A stretch of 64,000 nt of DNA from an uncultured Anaerolineae bacterium. GTDB taxonomy: Bacteria; Chloroflexota; Anaerolineae; Aggregatilineales; Phototrophicaceae. The DNA lies in contig CAKQCB010000004.1 in NCBI GenBank assembly GCA_934216615.1, positions 434,001-498,000 of the forward strand. Reading direction: 5' to 3'. The notes under the pieces are model-generated. The model made no database searches. It saw only the letters and a program-made list of their open reading frames with translations, and was not told the origin of the DNA. Positions 36,537 to 45,798 of the stretch are shown one piece after another; within the stretch, counting starts at the first letter, position 1; each line of letters begins with the position of its first letter. A program made the position numbers and the translations under genes.

Positions 36537-36850
36537 CGCTCAGCCGTCCTCTCCATGGGGCGAGGACAAAGGCAAAACAAGGCGTGTTCTCTTTTCGCCC
36601 TCGCCCCATGGAGAGGGCACGACCCTGTCGGGGTGAGGTGCTCTTAACAACAGTCAGGACACCTCACCTGCTTCGCTGATGCTCAGCCGTCCTCTCCATG
36701 GGGCGAGGGCACGACCCTGTCGGGGTGAGGTATTTTTAGCAACGGTCAGGACACCTCACCTGCTTCGCTGATGCTCAGCCGTCCTATCCCCACGGAGAGG
36801 GCACGACCCCGTCGGGGTGAGGTGTTCTTAACAACGGACAAAACCCCGAC
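36512..36850. repeat. Palindromic repeat cluster, locus 2
   Basis: Three successive units of GGACACCTCACCTGCTTCGCT, then GTCCTCTCC/GGGGCGAGG and a CGACCCTGTCGGGGTGAGG half. Units begin near 36512, 36657 and 36748, each in the order opposite to locus 1. The cluster starts inside the coding sequence of paralog C and fills the gap to the oppF gene. Confidence 0.85.
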
Positions 36851-36869
36851 GGGGTGAGGGATATAAAAA

Positions 36870-36894
36870 AACGCTGTTCAACTTGAACAGCGTT
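36870..36894 (-). terminator. Terminator of oppF
   Basis: AACGCTGTTC (36870-36879), loop AACTT, GAACAGCGTT (36885-36894), with A- and T-runs extending the stem on each side. It lies just after the oppF stop on the minus strand. Confidence 0.88.
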
Positions 36895-36915
36895 TTCTAT
36901 CAAACAAGGTGGAGG

Positions 36916-37863
36916 TTAATCCATGATGACCCAGTGACCCGGACTGACTTCCTTCATCGGATTGTCGGGATTTGGCAGTTTAGAAGCCAACGGAATCCGC
37001 TTACGGGTGCGTTCAATGGCAGGATCGGGTACGGGCACTGCTGAGAGCAGCGCTTGCGTGTAGGGGTGCATCGGGTTGTCATACAATTCATTGGTCTCGG
37101 CCAATTCAACAATCTTGCCGAGATACATCACCGCGACACGGTCGCAGATGTGACGCACCATGCTCAAGTCATGGGCAATGAACAGATAGGTCAATTTGAA
37201 TTCGTCTTGCAGGTCTTCCAACAAGTTGACCACCTGCGCTTGAATCGACACGTCCAACGCAGAGATGGGTTCATCGCAAACGATGAAGCTAGGACGCAGG
37301 GCTAACGCACGGGCGATCCCGATACGTTGACGTTGACCGCCCGAAAATTCGTGCGGGTAACGATTGATATAATAGGGGTTCAAGCCTACACGTTGGAGCA
37401 GGTTTTCAACATACTCTTGCAACTCATTTTTGTTGCTGTAGATGTTGTGAATACGCAGCGGTTCGCTGACGATATTCCCAACCGACATACGCGGGTTCAA
37501 CGATGCGTATGGGTCTTGGAAGATCATCTGCATACGACGGCGTTCTTTACGCAGGTCACCCGAAGACATCATTTCTAAATTCTTGCCTTCAAATGTGACG
37601 GTGCCCGCGGTGGGACGGTACAACTGCAACACGGTACGACCAGTCGTGCTTTTGCCCGAACCAGATTCACCGACCAACCCCAGTGTTTCGCCGGGGAAAA
37701 CGTCGAAGTCTACGCCATCAACGGCTTTCACCGCGCCTACTTGACGTTGGAAAATGATGCCAGACGTGATCGGAAAGTGTTTCTTCAAACCGCGAACACT
37801 CACTAAAGGTGTTCCGCTGGTGCTTACTTTCTTCGAGACGGATTGTTCAGCTACAGCGCTCAT
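36916..37863 (-). CDS. oppF: Oligopeptide/dipeptide ABC transporter ATPase OppF/DppF
   Basis: A 315-residue ABC ATPase. Walker A is [13 protein letters not shown], the signature is [19 protein letters not shown] and Walker B is [14 protein letters not shown]. The C-terminal oligopeptide-type extension ([16 protein letters not shown]) is present. It energises peptide (or nickel or sugar-conjugate) uptake together with OppD. The start overlaps the oppD stop (ATGA). The permease genes oppB/C and a substrate-binding protein gene are not in the window. Confidence 0.93.
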   Translation of the reverse strand: MSAVAEQSVSKKVSTSGTPLVSVRGLKKHFPITSGIIFQRQVGAVKAVDGVDFDVFPGETLGLVGESGSGKSTTGRTVLQLYRPTAGTVTFEGKNLEMMSSGDLRKERRRMQMIFQDPYASLNPRMSVGNIVSEPLRIHNIYSNKNELQEYVENLLQRVGLNPYYINRYPHEFSGGQRQRIGIARALALRPSFIVCDEPISALDVSIQAQVVNLLEDLQDEFKLTYLFIAHDLSMVRHICDRVAVMYLGKIVELAETNELYDNPMHPYTQALLSAVPVPDPAIERTRKRIPLASKLPNPDNPMKEVSPGHWVIMD

Positions 37864-38888
37864 AACGACTGCGCAGCCTCCTTGCCTTCAACTTGTTTGC
37901 GAATTTCGCGTAGGTCATACCAAGCGCGGACTAAGTGTTCAGGATGTCCATCGTCCGCTGGGCGGAGTGGGGGCAATTCTGTTTTGCAACGTTCGGTTGC
38001 ATACGGGTTACGGGGCCAGAACGGGTCCGACGTGGGGGGGACGCGCATATCTGGCGGTGACCCTTCAATCGGAATCAAACGGCGGTTGGTTGCGGCAATA
38101 TCATGACGAGGCAGTGAATTGATCAACCCGTAGGTATAAGCGCTGCGGGGGTCTTTGAAGACTTCATCAATCGGCCCACGTTCAACGATCATACCCGCGT
38201 ACATCACGTTGAGCGTGTCGGCCAAACCTGCCACCACACCCAAGTCATGCGTGACCCAGATCATCGCCATGCCAAATTCATCACGAAGTTGTTTCACAAG
38301 GTCGAGAATTTGCGCTTGAATGGTCACATCCAATGCGGTGGTGGGTTCGTCTGCGATCAAGAGCTTGGGATTACAAGACAGCGCAATCGCAATCATGATA
38401 CGTTGACGTTGACCACCTGAGAATTGGTGCGGGTAGTTCTTCAAACGACGACGCGCGTCAGAAATACCGACCATATCGAGCAGCTCAGCAGCGCGGTTCT
38501 CTGCTTGAGTATTGTTCATCCCACGGTGTAATTTCAGTGATTCTGTAATTTGGGTACCGATGGTTAAAACGGGGTTGAGAGAGGTCATCGGGTCTTGGAA
38601 GATCATGGCGATTTCCGAACCACGAATCAAACGCATTTGCTCTTTGGACAACTTGAGCAAGTCGCGCCCTTGAAAGATGACTTCACCCTGTTCAATACGC
38701 CCTGGGGGGGATGGAATCAACCCCATGATTGAAAGCGCATGAACGCTCTTACCACTGCCGCTTTCACCGACTATTCCCAGTGTTTCCCCTTCGTTCAGGG
38801 TATAACTGACATCGTTTACTGCGTAAACAGTGCCTTCCATAGTATGGAACCTTGTTACAAGGTTCTTGACTTCCATTAAAACGCCCAA
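37860..38888 (-). CDS. oppD: Oligopeptide/dipeptide ABC transporter ATPase OppD/DppD
   Basis: A 342-residue ABC ATPase. Walker A is [17 protein letters not shown], the signature is [16 protein letters not shown] and Walker B is [16 protein letters not shown]-terminal Cys-containing segment ([14 protein letters not shown]) may be an iron-sulfur-like extension seen in some OppD proteins, but too few cysteines are visible to claim it. The start chosen is TTG 38888, with AGGAGG seven bases upstream; an ATG 30 bases earlier lies ahead of that site. Confidence 0.92.
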   Translation of the reverse strand: MGVLMEVKNLVTRFHTMEGTVYAVNDVSYTLNEGETLGIVGESGSGKSVHALSIMGLIPSPPGRIEQGEVIFQGRDLLKLSKEQMRLIRGSEIAMIFQDPMTSLNPVLTIGTQITESLKLHRGMNNTQAENRAAELLDMVGISDARRRLKNYPHQFSGGQRQRIMIAIALSCNPKLLIADEPTTALDVTIQAQILDLVKQLRDEFGMAMIWVTHDLGVVAGLADTLNVMYAGMIVERGPIDEVFKDPRSAYTYGLINSLPRHDIAATNRRLIPIEGSPPDMRVPPTSDPFWPRNPYATERCKTELPPLRPADDGHPEHLVRAWYDLREIRKQVEGKEAAQSL

Positions 38889-39192
38889 CGGAAAGCCTCC
38901 TGTAGATAAATCCGGCATTTGTAGAAGTTATTACGATTATTTTGTATAAAGTGCGCAGAGTTTGCAAAACTTTTTGCAGACTGTCAAATCAAAGCATCAG
39001 GATTGGATCGTAATCTTAATGTCGGATTTGGAAACTTCCTAGTGAAAGCACTCTATTACAGCAGAGTAATATACCAAGCCAGTTGAAAACTGTCACTATA
39101 GTAGATTGAATCTAATTTGCTCTACCCCTTAAGTCCAATAGAGGTTCATATTTGAACCCAACCACGACGAACTAGAACAGCCATCTTGACCT
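38889..39192. other. Intergenic region upstream of oppDF
   Basis: On the minus strand a perfect TTGACA (38982-38987) could be a -35 box, but no good -10 lies at the expected distance. There is a TTTGCAAAA-rich stretch and no credible gene. The adjacent nucleotidyltransferase gene also lies on the minus strand and ends at 39193. Confidence 0.25.
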
Positions 39193-40047
39193 CTATCCAA
39201 ATGACTGCGTGTTGACCAGCACATTCACTTCTTCAACCATCTCAAACATCCGCTCAAGATTGTCTGCCAAGGGGCTTGTGGTAGAGCCTAGACATTCTAA
39301 CACACTTGTCACCGTACTTATAAAATTGGGTGGGTGTAGTGGGAACGTATCCACTTGTGATAATGCGCCTTTCTCGTTCAGACAGTAGCGCTCATTCAAC
39401 GCGAACAAGACCTGAACTAGACAGATTGCACTGCGGAAAAATCCCCCTGACACATGCAAAATATCCCCGCGTTTGATGGACTTACGACTGGTTTCTAAAG
39501 CAAAGCCAGCTTCCCATAAATTACCTTGAATCAGCGCTTGTTTGAGGGCGGGTAGGTAAGGTGATGTGAGCGCTTTTAACTGCGCTAACTTGCCGTGAGG
39601 GTCTATCAAGGATTGGCACAGATGCACTTCGCCCATATAGATCGACGTCCAAAACCCCTGTGGGTGACCCGCCTGATAGAAAATTTTCGGCTTGCCCGCC
39701 CGACATTCATCAATGACCTGCTCAACAAGGTGATAGTCACGATATAACCAATCGAAGGCGTGCCCGTCGATGGTGAGCCATCCCCCGCCGTTGATCCACG
39801 GCCCCCAGTCGCCAAAATTTGTAACGACATCCCTACTGTGACGGTCATCTAAGCGCGCGCCTAAACTGCGTAGCGCGTCTATAGAGGGTGGGTTCATCCC
39901 ATCATAATAAATGCCGATGTCCGTATCAGAAGATGCGTCGGCGGCATTCCGCCCGCGTGAACCGCCTAAGACGACGGCGATCACGCCCTCAATTTGGATG
40001 AGTTCATGGGCAACACGGTGAATGATCGGGGTGAGCGCGTCAGACAT
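39193..40047 (-). CDS. Nucleotidyltransferase-fold protein
   Basis: A 284-residue protein. The nucleotidyltransferase motif is LGGSRGRN followed by SSDTDIGIYY (about residues 30-55), the GS-x10-DxD pattern that binds metal and nucleotide. A separate Asp-containing strand and a helical C-terminal half follow. ATG 40047 is chosen: AAGGAA lies upstream, and an earlier ATG would add about 47 residues without a domain. Similar proteins transfer AMP to antibiotics, proteins or RNA, or serve as antitoxins; no toxin neighbour is seen. Confidence 0.75.
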   Translation of the reverse strand: MSDALTPIIHRVAHELIQIEGVIAVVLGGSRGRNAADASSDTDIGIYYDGMNPPSIDALRSLGARLDDRHSRDVVTNFGDWGPWINGGGWLTIDGHAFDWLYRDYHLVEQVIDECRAGKPKIFYQAGHPQGFWTSIYMGEVHLCQSLIDPHGKLAQLKALTSPYLPALKQALIQGNLWEAGFALETSRKSIKRGDILHVSGGFFRSAICLVQVLFALNERYCLNEKGALSQVDTFPLHPPNFISTVTSVLECLGSTTSPLADNLERMFEMVEEVNVLVNTQSFG

Positions 40048-40199
40048 GAGCGAAAGCGTTCCTTGAGAGAGACAAGATATAAAAATGGGATTCCTACATT
40101 GATGAAGAAAGGAATCCCATAGTTTATCAATTTTTAAAAGCGGTGTGAGGCAATATCCCTCATCTGTAGCGCTCTGGGTAGGGATCAAATTACAAGGTC

Positions 40200-40706
40200 T
40201 TAGACGCTCTCATACGCTGGGATGACAAGAACAATATCTTTCAGCATCCGTTCGAGCGCCATCGTGTGACAGCAGACATTGCGACTCTTGAAGAAAGAGC
40301 AGGTACAGTCCCATTGACCATCACCTAAATTCACATTGTGATCGCCATTATCACCGCGGAAGCCGGCGTTCATTTCCACCAAACGCATACGATCTGTTTC
40401 TTGGGCATAACGGTTGGCTTTTTCCACATCACTGACATGGTTATAGGGCTTATCGGTACGTAGATATGGGGATGGCTGGCGCTTGAGCATGGGTTTTAAG
40501 AGTTTTTCCAACGCCATGACATGCGGGCAAACCCCATGCTGCTTGTGGCCCGGGCAGTTGCAATCCCAACCTTCAGGGCTAAGTGTCACGGTGTAATCGC
40601 TGTTATCCCCATGAAATTCTACTGTGAGTGTGTTAAACGTGACGCGATCTAATTCTTGTGCATACAGCTTTGCTTTTTCAATCTTGCCGATCATTCCGTA
40701 GTCCAT
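40200..40706 (-). CDS. Double SWIM zinc-finger protein
   Basis: A 168-residue protein made of two related halves. Each has a YAQExDR(V/M) helix and a SWIM-type finger: CNCPGHKQHGVCPHVMALE and CTCSFFKSRNVCCHTMALER (the C-x-C-xn-C-x-H pattern). SWIM fingers bind DNA or protein in recombination mediators and transposases. This short tandem form has no extra domain. AAGGAG lies nine bases before the ATG. It sits 12 bases after the window's nucleotidyltransferase region, on the same strand but upstream in transcription. Confidence 0.8.
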   Translation of the reverse strand: MDYGMIGKIEKAKLYAQELDRVTFNTLTVEFHGDNSDYTVTLSPEGWDCNCPGHKQHGVCPHVMALEKLLKPMLKRQPSPYLRTDKPYNHVSDVEKANRYAQETDRMRLVEMNAGFRGDNGDHNVNLGDGQWDCTCSFFKSRNVCCHTMALERMLKDIVLVIPAYESV

Positions 40707-41204
40707 AGCTTAGCACTCCTTGAATTCACTTACTCATTGACAAAGGTTGTAAATAAAATCGCATTTCAAAAATATTTTTTTGCTTAATTTCGTCTTTATT
40801 GCATCGCTTTCAGGGAAATAAAAAACACGCGGCTTTTATCGAACAAACCACGTGTTTTCAAGGCGCCAAAAAGTGCCTGTTATCTTTTTGTTTAATTTCT
40901 TGCTCAATAAGCGATGCAACCCATCCATAGGTGTTTACAGCTCTCATTATGAAACTTTTAACTAGTTTAAGCCACCTTTAAAACAGTGTCAATTCATACA
41001 AAATGGGGCTTACGGGAAGGCGTCAAACTTCAGGATGAAGCACACGCGAGAGTCATGACAATAGTCCTTATACCACTTTTAATCTTATACAGATGGATTA
41101 TCTATAAGGATGGTGCTGAGGTGATAGGTGCGCTTGGGATAAAAATACCCTCTTGAAATAAGAGGGTATCCCCATAGAACGGATTGACGAATTGCTTTTT
41201 TCAG
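40707..41204. other. AT-rich intergenic region with two hairpins
   Basis: This 498-base gap holds an imperfect hairpin with AAAACACGCGG (40822-40832) and CCACGTGTTTT (40848-40858). A clean terminator follows further right (41145-41169). Beyond these I see no gene, RNA or promoter I can support. Confidence 0.4.
41145..41169 (-). terminator. Terminator of the small membrane protein gene
   Basis: ATACCCTCTT (41145-41154), loop GAAAT and AAGAGGGTAT (41160-41169); on the minus strand the stem is followed by a TTTTT run, 36 bases after the gene. Confidence 0.85.
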
Positions 41205-41540
41205 TTACGCAGACTGAAGCAAAGCGACATCATAGAGCATGAACGCCATCATCAAGAGGACGGCGACCACAGCGATGAAGGTGTAAGCGACCTTGTGTTT
41301 GTAATTGATGCGCCAAAACTTGCGTGTACTATAGATCACACCCGAAATTGCCAACACGTTGATGACCAAATCAACTTGGGTGGCAAAGGAACCCACGATG
41401 CCTAAAACGGGCAGGACAAACGGGAAGATCACGTACATGATGATGCAACGAATGCCAGAGAATACAATCGAAAGTCCAAAGACGCGCTCGGCAGATTGTA
41501 CGGTTTGAACAGGTTGTTCAAGGTTTTGCACATTTTGCAT
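41205..41540 (-). CDS. Small three-helix membrane protein, unknown
   Basis: A 111-residue protein: a short Gln/Val-rich cytoplasmic start (MQNVQNLEQPVQ), then three hydrophobic helices (about 23-45, 50-70 and 83-103) with basic residues between the second and third (TRKFWRINYKHK). I recognise no family. ATG 41540 is preferred over an upstream in-frame start because the paralogous-looking MQN start precedes the first helix; the binding site is weak. It stands alone with its own terminator. Confidence 0.65.
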   Translation of the reverse strand: MQNVQNLEQPVQTVQSAERVFGLSIVFSGIRCIIMYVIFPFVLPVLGIVGSFATQVDLVINVLAISGVIYSTRKFWRINYKHKVAYTFIAVVAVLLMMAFMLYDVALLQSA

Positions 41541-41810
41541 GGTGAATATTCTTTGCAACTCGTTTCTGAAATTATGCTGGCATTGTACCACTTTTCACAT
41601 AGATATACATCGCTACTGCGGTCTTTTTGGCATGTGATGGAGTCGTATCTTTAGGTATTGTCAGTCAAAATAACAATTAATAGAATTCAATAATTTAATG
41701 CGTAGCTTGGAGAAATTGTCATTCCATCATCACACCTTGAACAGCCCGCTGGTTCAGTTCCCCCTAAAACAGGGGGGCTATCTTTCGTCCTCAAACACAA
41801 GTTCGCCCTT

Positions 41811-43163
41811 TTGTTCCTTTTTGCGGTGGTGCTTCGTTTCGGGGTTCTGCTGGTGGGGTATAACAGCATCTTTGGGTATGAACGAACCGGCGCCATTCAT
41901 GGTTCTGAAGCGTATGACGTGTACGCCCAGAACATCCTCACGACGGGCGTTTATGGTCGTGAAGCGGGCGTGCCCGATGCGCAGATTCCCCCTCTTTATA
42001 GTTATGCGGTGGCGGTCATCTACGCGCTTTTAGGGCGTTCGGGTTTGGCAATTGGTCTTTTCCATACCGCGCTTGATGTCACGTCGATCATGCTGATCGT
42101 GGCGATCACCCGTAAGTTATTTGCGAAATCCCATCATGCGGAATGGACGGCGTGGTTTGCGGGGCTGTTTTTTGCGGCATACCCGTATTTGATCTTCCAA
42201 AACCTGACGTTGATCGACACACCGTTTTTTATGACCTTGTTTTGTAGTTTTACGTATGTACTGATCTTGCTTCGCGAACAGCCGACATATACCCGAAAAA
42301 CAGCGCTGATCGCGATTTTAGGCGGGTTGATCTTAGGCATCACCACCTTGAACCGTCCGATCCTGCCCTTCTTCGCGGTGTTTGCGGCATTATGGTTTTT
42401 ATTCCGTCTGTCTTTTTGGCAGTCCATCGCCAGACTGCTTCCTGTCGCGCTGATCTCTGTGGTGTGTATAGTCCCTTGGATTGTGCGCAATTACGCCGTG
42501 TATGATGAATTTGTGATGATCTCGCTCACCGCAGGTTCTAACCTGTATCAGGGCTGGAATCCTGACGTTATCCCCTTTTTAGAGCAGGGGTATGATCCGC
42601 AATGGACAGCGCCAGACCCTGAACAAATTCAGAATGACCCGTATTCTCCCGCAGGGGATCGTGAGCGTAGCCAGCTCGCCATACAATATATTCAAGGGAA
42701 CCCGCAAGACGCGCTGTATTTAGCTTGGTTGAAATTCCAAACCCATTGGAGCATCGACATCTTCCCGCGCTTAAACCCGACGGTGGGAACCGAAGAACGC
42801 GAGAATTACCAAGGGGATGCGATTCGCGAAACCAGCGAAACGGGCGAGATTGAGCTTGGCGGGTTGCCTGTAGGTGACCCCATCGACCTGTACTCGACAG
42901 GCTTCTTTGATCAACTGGGACGGTTGTTACAACGTTATTATTTTGGCGCGCTATTTTTCTTGGCGTTGGTGGGCATTTTCTTGAGTCGTCATTTGTGGCA
43001 GGATGTGAGCTTGCTGTGGTTTACCCAGATCAGCATGACGATTGTTTATGTACTGTTTCATCCTTCCACCCGTTACCGCGCCCCAAGCGATCCATTTTTG
43101 TTTATTTTTTCGGCGTTTGCGCTGGTTCACTTGGTACAATGGGTTCTACATAGAAGGCGTTAA
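41811..43163 (+). CDS. GT39-like membrane protein, start unresolved
   Basis: A 450-residue polytopic protein of the ArnT/GT39 type. The first loop reads HGSEAYDVYAQNI, then IPPLYSYAVAVIYAL, then about eight further helices and SLTAGSNLYQGWNP in an external loop. No ATG, GTG or TTG precedes TTG 41811 in frame, and TTG 41811 lies inside the first helix with no good binding site. The frame stays open back to 41706. An ATT at 41721 has GGAG upstream. An ATG at 41698 lies in another frame, so a frameshift or rare start is possible. It belongs to the same broad class as the other glycosyltransferase-like genes here. Confidence 0.7.
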   Translation: MFLFAVVLRFGVLLVGYNSIFGYERTGAIHGSEAYDVYAQNILTTGVYGREAGVPDAQIPPLYSYAVAVIYALLGRSGLAIGLFHTALDVTSIMLIVAITRKLFAKSHHAEWTAWFAGLFFAAYPYLIFQNLTLIDTPFFMTLFCSFTYVLILLREQPTYTRKTALIAILGGLILGITTLNRPILPFFAVFAALWFLFRLSFWQSIARLLPVALISVVCIVPWIVRNYAVYDEFVMISLTAGSNLYQGWNPDVIPFLEQGYDPQWTAPDPEQIQNDPYSPAGDRERSQLAIQYIQGNPQDALYLAWLKFQTHWSIDIFPRLNPTVGTEERENYQGDAIRETSETGEIELGGLPVGDPIDLYSTGFFDQLGRLLQRYYFGALFFLALVGIFLSRHLWQDVSLLWFTQISMTIVYVLFHPSTRYRAPSDPFLFIFSAFALVHLVQWVLHRRR

Positions 43164-43226
43164 TTGTTGTCCTCAGCACTTCGTGCTACATTCACATGTG
43201 AGTAAAGGTATGCCAAAGGCAAGCCT

Positions 43227-44777
43227 ATGATTGGACGTTCACTCCTCAACCGATACGAAATTCAAGCGCATGTAGGCGATGGAGCAACTGCTGTTGTCTA
43301 CCGCGCGAAGGATCAACGATTAGGCCGTACCGTCGCTTTAAAAGTCTTGCACTCGAATGTGAAAGATTCGGTACGGGCGCGCTTCTTCCAAGAAGCCATC
43401 GCTGCCGCCCGCTTGAATCACCCTAACATCATGTCGATCTACGATGTGGGTGAAGACCACAATACACATTTTCTTGTGGTGGAATATGTCGAGGGCACTT
43501 CTTTAAGTGACATGATCCCTTCGCCAGTCAAGGATGCGGTCAACGTGGGGACGCAGGTCGCCCGCGCGTTGCATTATGCCCATGAACATCACATCATCCA
43601 CCGTGATATTAAACCCGCAAACATCAAGGTGACGGCCAACGGCGTGGTAAAAATCATGGACTTGGGCTTAGCCCTGCCCCCTGAAGCGAAACGTGTCACC
43701 GCGCAGGGGATGATCATCGGCACGCCCGCCTATCTTTCACCAGAACAAGCGCAGGGCTTACCGCTCGACCCGCGTACCGACCTGTATTCATTAGGCATTT
43801 TATTGTTTGAAATGCTCACAGGCAAACTGCCGTTTCCAACCGACGACATCCCCGCTTTGCTGTTGGCGCATGTGCAAGACACCCCGCCGAGCGTGCGCAG
43901 TTTAAATGCAGATATTCCGCGCATGCTTGAGGAAGTGATCTTTAAAGTCCTCAAGAAACAGCCGATGTTACGGTTTGCCAATGGGGAAGAATTCGCCCAA
44001 GCGTTAGAGGCCAGCCTTGAGCATCCGCATGTGTCGTATGAAAAAATTACGGATGTTGATGCGAATACACAAATCGCAAAACCGCCCGTTAATCCCCCGA
44101 ACCGCGACCAGCGCCCCATCCGCGTGTTGATGGCCGACGATCATCACATGCTTCGTAGGGCGTTAGCCACCTATCTTTCCGCACAAAAACGCTTGTTGGT
44201 GGTGGGTGAAGCGGCCGACGGCGACACGACTTTAGAAATGGCGCGTGAACTCGTCCCCGACATTTTGTTACTCGACTTGAATATGCCGGGCAAAGGCGGG
44301 CTGGATATTTTGCCTCTCCTTCGCGCACAATCCCCGAGTGTGAAGATTTTGGTACTCACAGGGCGCAGTGAAGAATGGTACATTACCCGCGCGTTGAAGT
44401 TGGGCGCGAATGGCTACATTCTCAAATCTTCCAGTGAGCAAGAATTGGTCGATGCGATCTTAAAGACGGTGGCGGGTTCGCTCGTATTAGGCGAAGGCGT
44501 CACAGAGAAAGTCGTCTCGGGCATGTTGCGCGGAAATGATGCCAGCCGTGAACTGGTGCAAACCGAACGGCAGATTTTATTGTATGTGGCGGCAGGCTAT
44601 GAAAATAACCAGATTGCCGAAAAACTTGAACTGCCCTATGCCAATGTGGTGGAATCGTTAGCTTCAGCTATCAACAAGCTGAACGCTCAAGATCGGTACG
44701 GGGCGGCGCTGGTGGCTCTGCGTCAAGGTGATATCCTCTTGGAAGAACTGCACGCGCTGAATAACGCGACTTCATAG
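43227..44777 (+). CDS. Ser/Thr kinase fused to receiver domain and HTH
   Basis: A 516-residue protein with three domains. The first is a Hanks-type kinase (residues 8-275), with Gly-rich loop GDGATAVVY, Lys 39, catalytic HRDIKPANI (about 125-133), DLG at 145-147 in place of DFG, and GTPAYLSPEQ. The second is a CheY-like receiver (about 295-415), with the acidic pair in MADDHH, phosphoacceptor Asp in LLLDLNMPG (about 349) and the Lys in YILKSS. The third is a LuxR-type helix-turn-helix (about 430-490: TERQILLYVAAGYENNQIAE). All key residues look intact. It could let one protein accept Ser/Thr kinase and phosphorelay inputs and bind DNA. AAGG lies eight bases before the ATG. It has its own terminator. 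Confidence 0.9.
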   Translation: MIGRSLLNRYEIQAHVGDGATAVVYRAKDQRLGRTVALKVLHSNVKDSVRARFFQEAIAAARLNHPNIMSIYDVGEDHNTHFLVVEYVEGTSLSDMIPSPVKDAVNVGTQVARALHYAHEHHIIHRDIKPANIKVTANGVVKIMDLGLALPPEAKRVTAQGMIIGTPAYLSPEQAQGLPLDPRTDLYSLGILLFEMLTGKLPFPTDDIPALLLAHVQDTPPSVRSLNADIPRMLEEVIFKVLKKQPMLRFANGEEFAQALEASLEHPHVSYEKITDVDANTQIAKPPVNPPNRDQRPIRVLMADDHHMLRRALATYLSAQKRLLVVGEAADGDTTLEMARELVPDILLLDLNMPGKGGLDILPLLRAQSPSVKILVLTGRSEEWYITRALKLGANGYILKSSSEQELVDAILKTVAGSLVLGEGVTEKVVSGMLRGNDASRELVQTERQILLYVAAGYENNQIAEKLELPYANVVESLASAINKLNAQDRYGAALVALRQGDILLEELHALNNATS

Positions 44778-44805
44778 CTTAGCGCGTGGGGATTCATATA
44801 AATGA

Positions 44806-44836
44806 AAACGGACACTGAATTGAATCGTGTCCGTTT
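44806..44836. terminator. Bidirectional terminator after the kinase fusion
   Basis: AAACGGACAC (44806-44815) and GTGTCCGTTT (44827-44836) form a perfect 10-base stem with an 11-base loop, with A- and T-rich flanks. It separates the kinase gene from the convergent Ser-rich protein gene. Confidence 0.85.
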
Positions 44837-44863
44837 ATTTTTATAGTGAATTGGCGCTCAGGG

Positions 44864-45226
44864 CTATTTACGATTGCGCCCAAAGCCACCGCTGCTTTTC
44901 ACGCTTGAGCTTTTATGTGAGCTGGACGAACTTCTCGAACTCGATGATTTACTTCCACTCAACCCGCGCGAAGAACTGCTTCCGGATGATCTAAAAGAAG
45001 ATGATGACGAAGAAGAAGACCGACGGTTGTTATTCGATGAACTGAAAAACCCACCCCCAGAACGGCGCGTTGGGTAATAGTTATTGTTATAACTGCTGTC
45101 GCCATCTTCGTAGGTATCATCGTAATACCCATCATCGTATGAGTCGCCCCGCATATATTTGACAAGCCAACTAAACCCAAAAATACAGATCAGAACGATA
45201 ATCCAGATGACTATTTCGCCGTCCAT
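44864..45226 (-). CDS. Small membrane protein with Ser-rich tail
   Basis: A 120-residue protein. One N-terminal transmembrane helix (residues 5-22, IVIWIIVLICIFGF) is followed by an acidic Asp/Tyr stretch (YDDGYYDDTYEDGD) and a long Ser/Arg/Gly-rich tail (runs of S with R, G and K). The composition suggests a disordered cytoplasmic or surface tail. No family is recognised. AAGGAG lies six bases before the ATG. The upstream lipoprotein gene ends 11 bases before it, so the two form one transcript. Confidence 0.7.
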   Translation of the reverse strand: MDGEIVIWIIVLICIFGFSWLVKYMRGDSYDDGYYDDTYEDGDSSYNNNYYPTRRSGGGFFSSSNNNRRSSSSSSSSFRSSGSSSSRGLSGSKSSSSRSSSSSHKSSSVKSSGGFGRNRK

Positions 45227-45237
45227 GATTTCTCCTT

Positions 45238-45717
45238 TTACTCGATCACAAAATTTGTACTACCGACAAATTGATCGTCTTGGTAAAACTCGGTACGGTA
45301 AGGGCCTCTTTGCATCACTTCGGTGACCGTTGTGGGTTCGAACATGAAATACACACACACGTTATCAAAATCTTCAGGTGCAAAAACATGATCAGTCTCT
45401 AAGACAATGCTGTTGTCATAAAATAACACCGCGTAAACTTCTGTGCCTCCGGGGATATTTTGTGTATCCCAAACGACATAGAGTATTTCTGAGCGGTCAA
45501 ATTGGGTGGTGACATCCACAGCACAGCCATCCGCATCAATGCCCCGTGCCATCACAATCGACACGTCGGGCAGGGACGTTATGGTAGGTGTAGACATCGG
45601 CATCGGTGTATCTGTACTTGGAACCGCCGTGTTAAACGCGGTGGGGGTTGAAACCATCCCCTCGTTTTGACAGCCTACGAAAGCCAACAACAGCACTAAA
45701 ATTCCGATGATCCGCAA
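45238..45717 (-). CDS. Small lipoprotein, unknown
   Basis: A 159-residue protein with a signal peptide ending LAFVGC, a proper lipobox, then a Thr/Pro/Met linker (about 25-50) and a beta-rich domain (VSIVMARGIDADGCAVD). The start is judged to be TTG 45717: GGGAGG lies eight bases upstream, whereas ATG 45723 is only two bases from it and ATG 45735 has no site. It is unrelated in sequence to the four tandem paralogs, though its plan (lipobox, PT linker, beta domain) is similar. Confidence 0.75.
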   Translation of the reverse strand: MRIIGILVLLLAFVGCQNEGMVSTPTAFNTAVPSTDTPMPMSTPTITSLPDVSIVMARGIDADGCAVDVTTQFDRSEILYVVWDTQNIPGGTEVYAVLFYDNSIVLETDHVFAPEDFDNVCVYFMFEPTTVTEVMQRGPYRTEFYQDDQFVGSTNFVIE

Positions 45718-45798
45718 ACCCATAACCTCCCACATACAATTAGCATTGTATAGGCTTTTTTAGGAAATGAATTTGAATCCCCCAAAAAATTCGGGGTT

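Noticed and set aside
41698-42033. A separate 111-residue gene starting at ATG 41698
   Set aside because: It overlaps the glycosyltransferase-like frame with a Cys/Arg-rich, non-membrane product; it is kept only as a possible frameshifted start.
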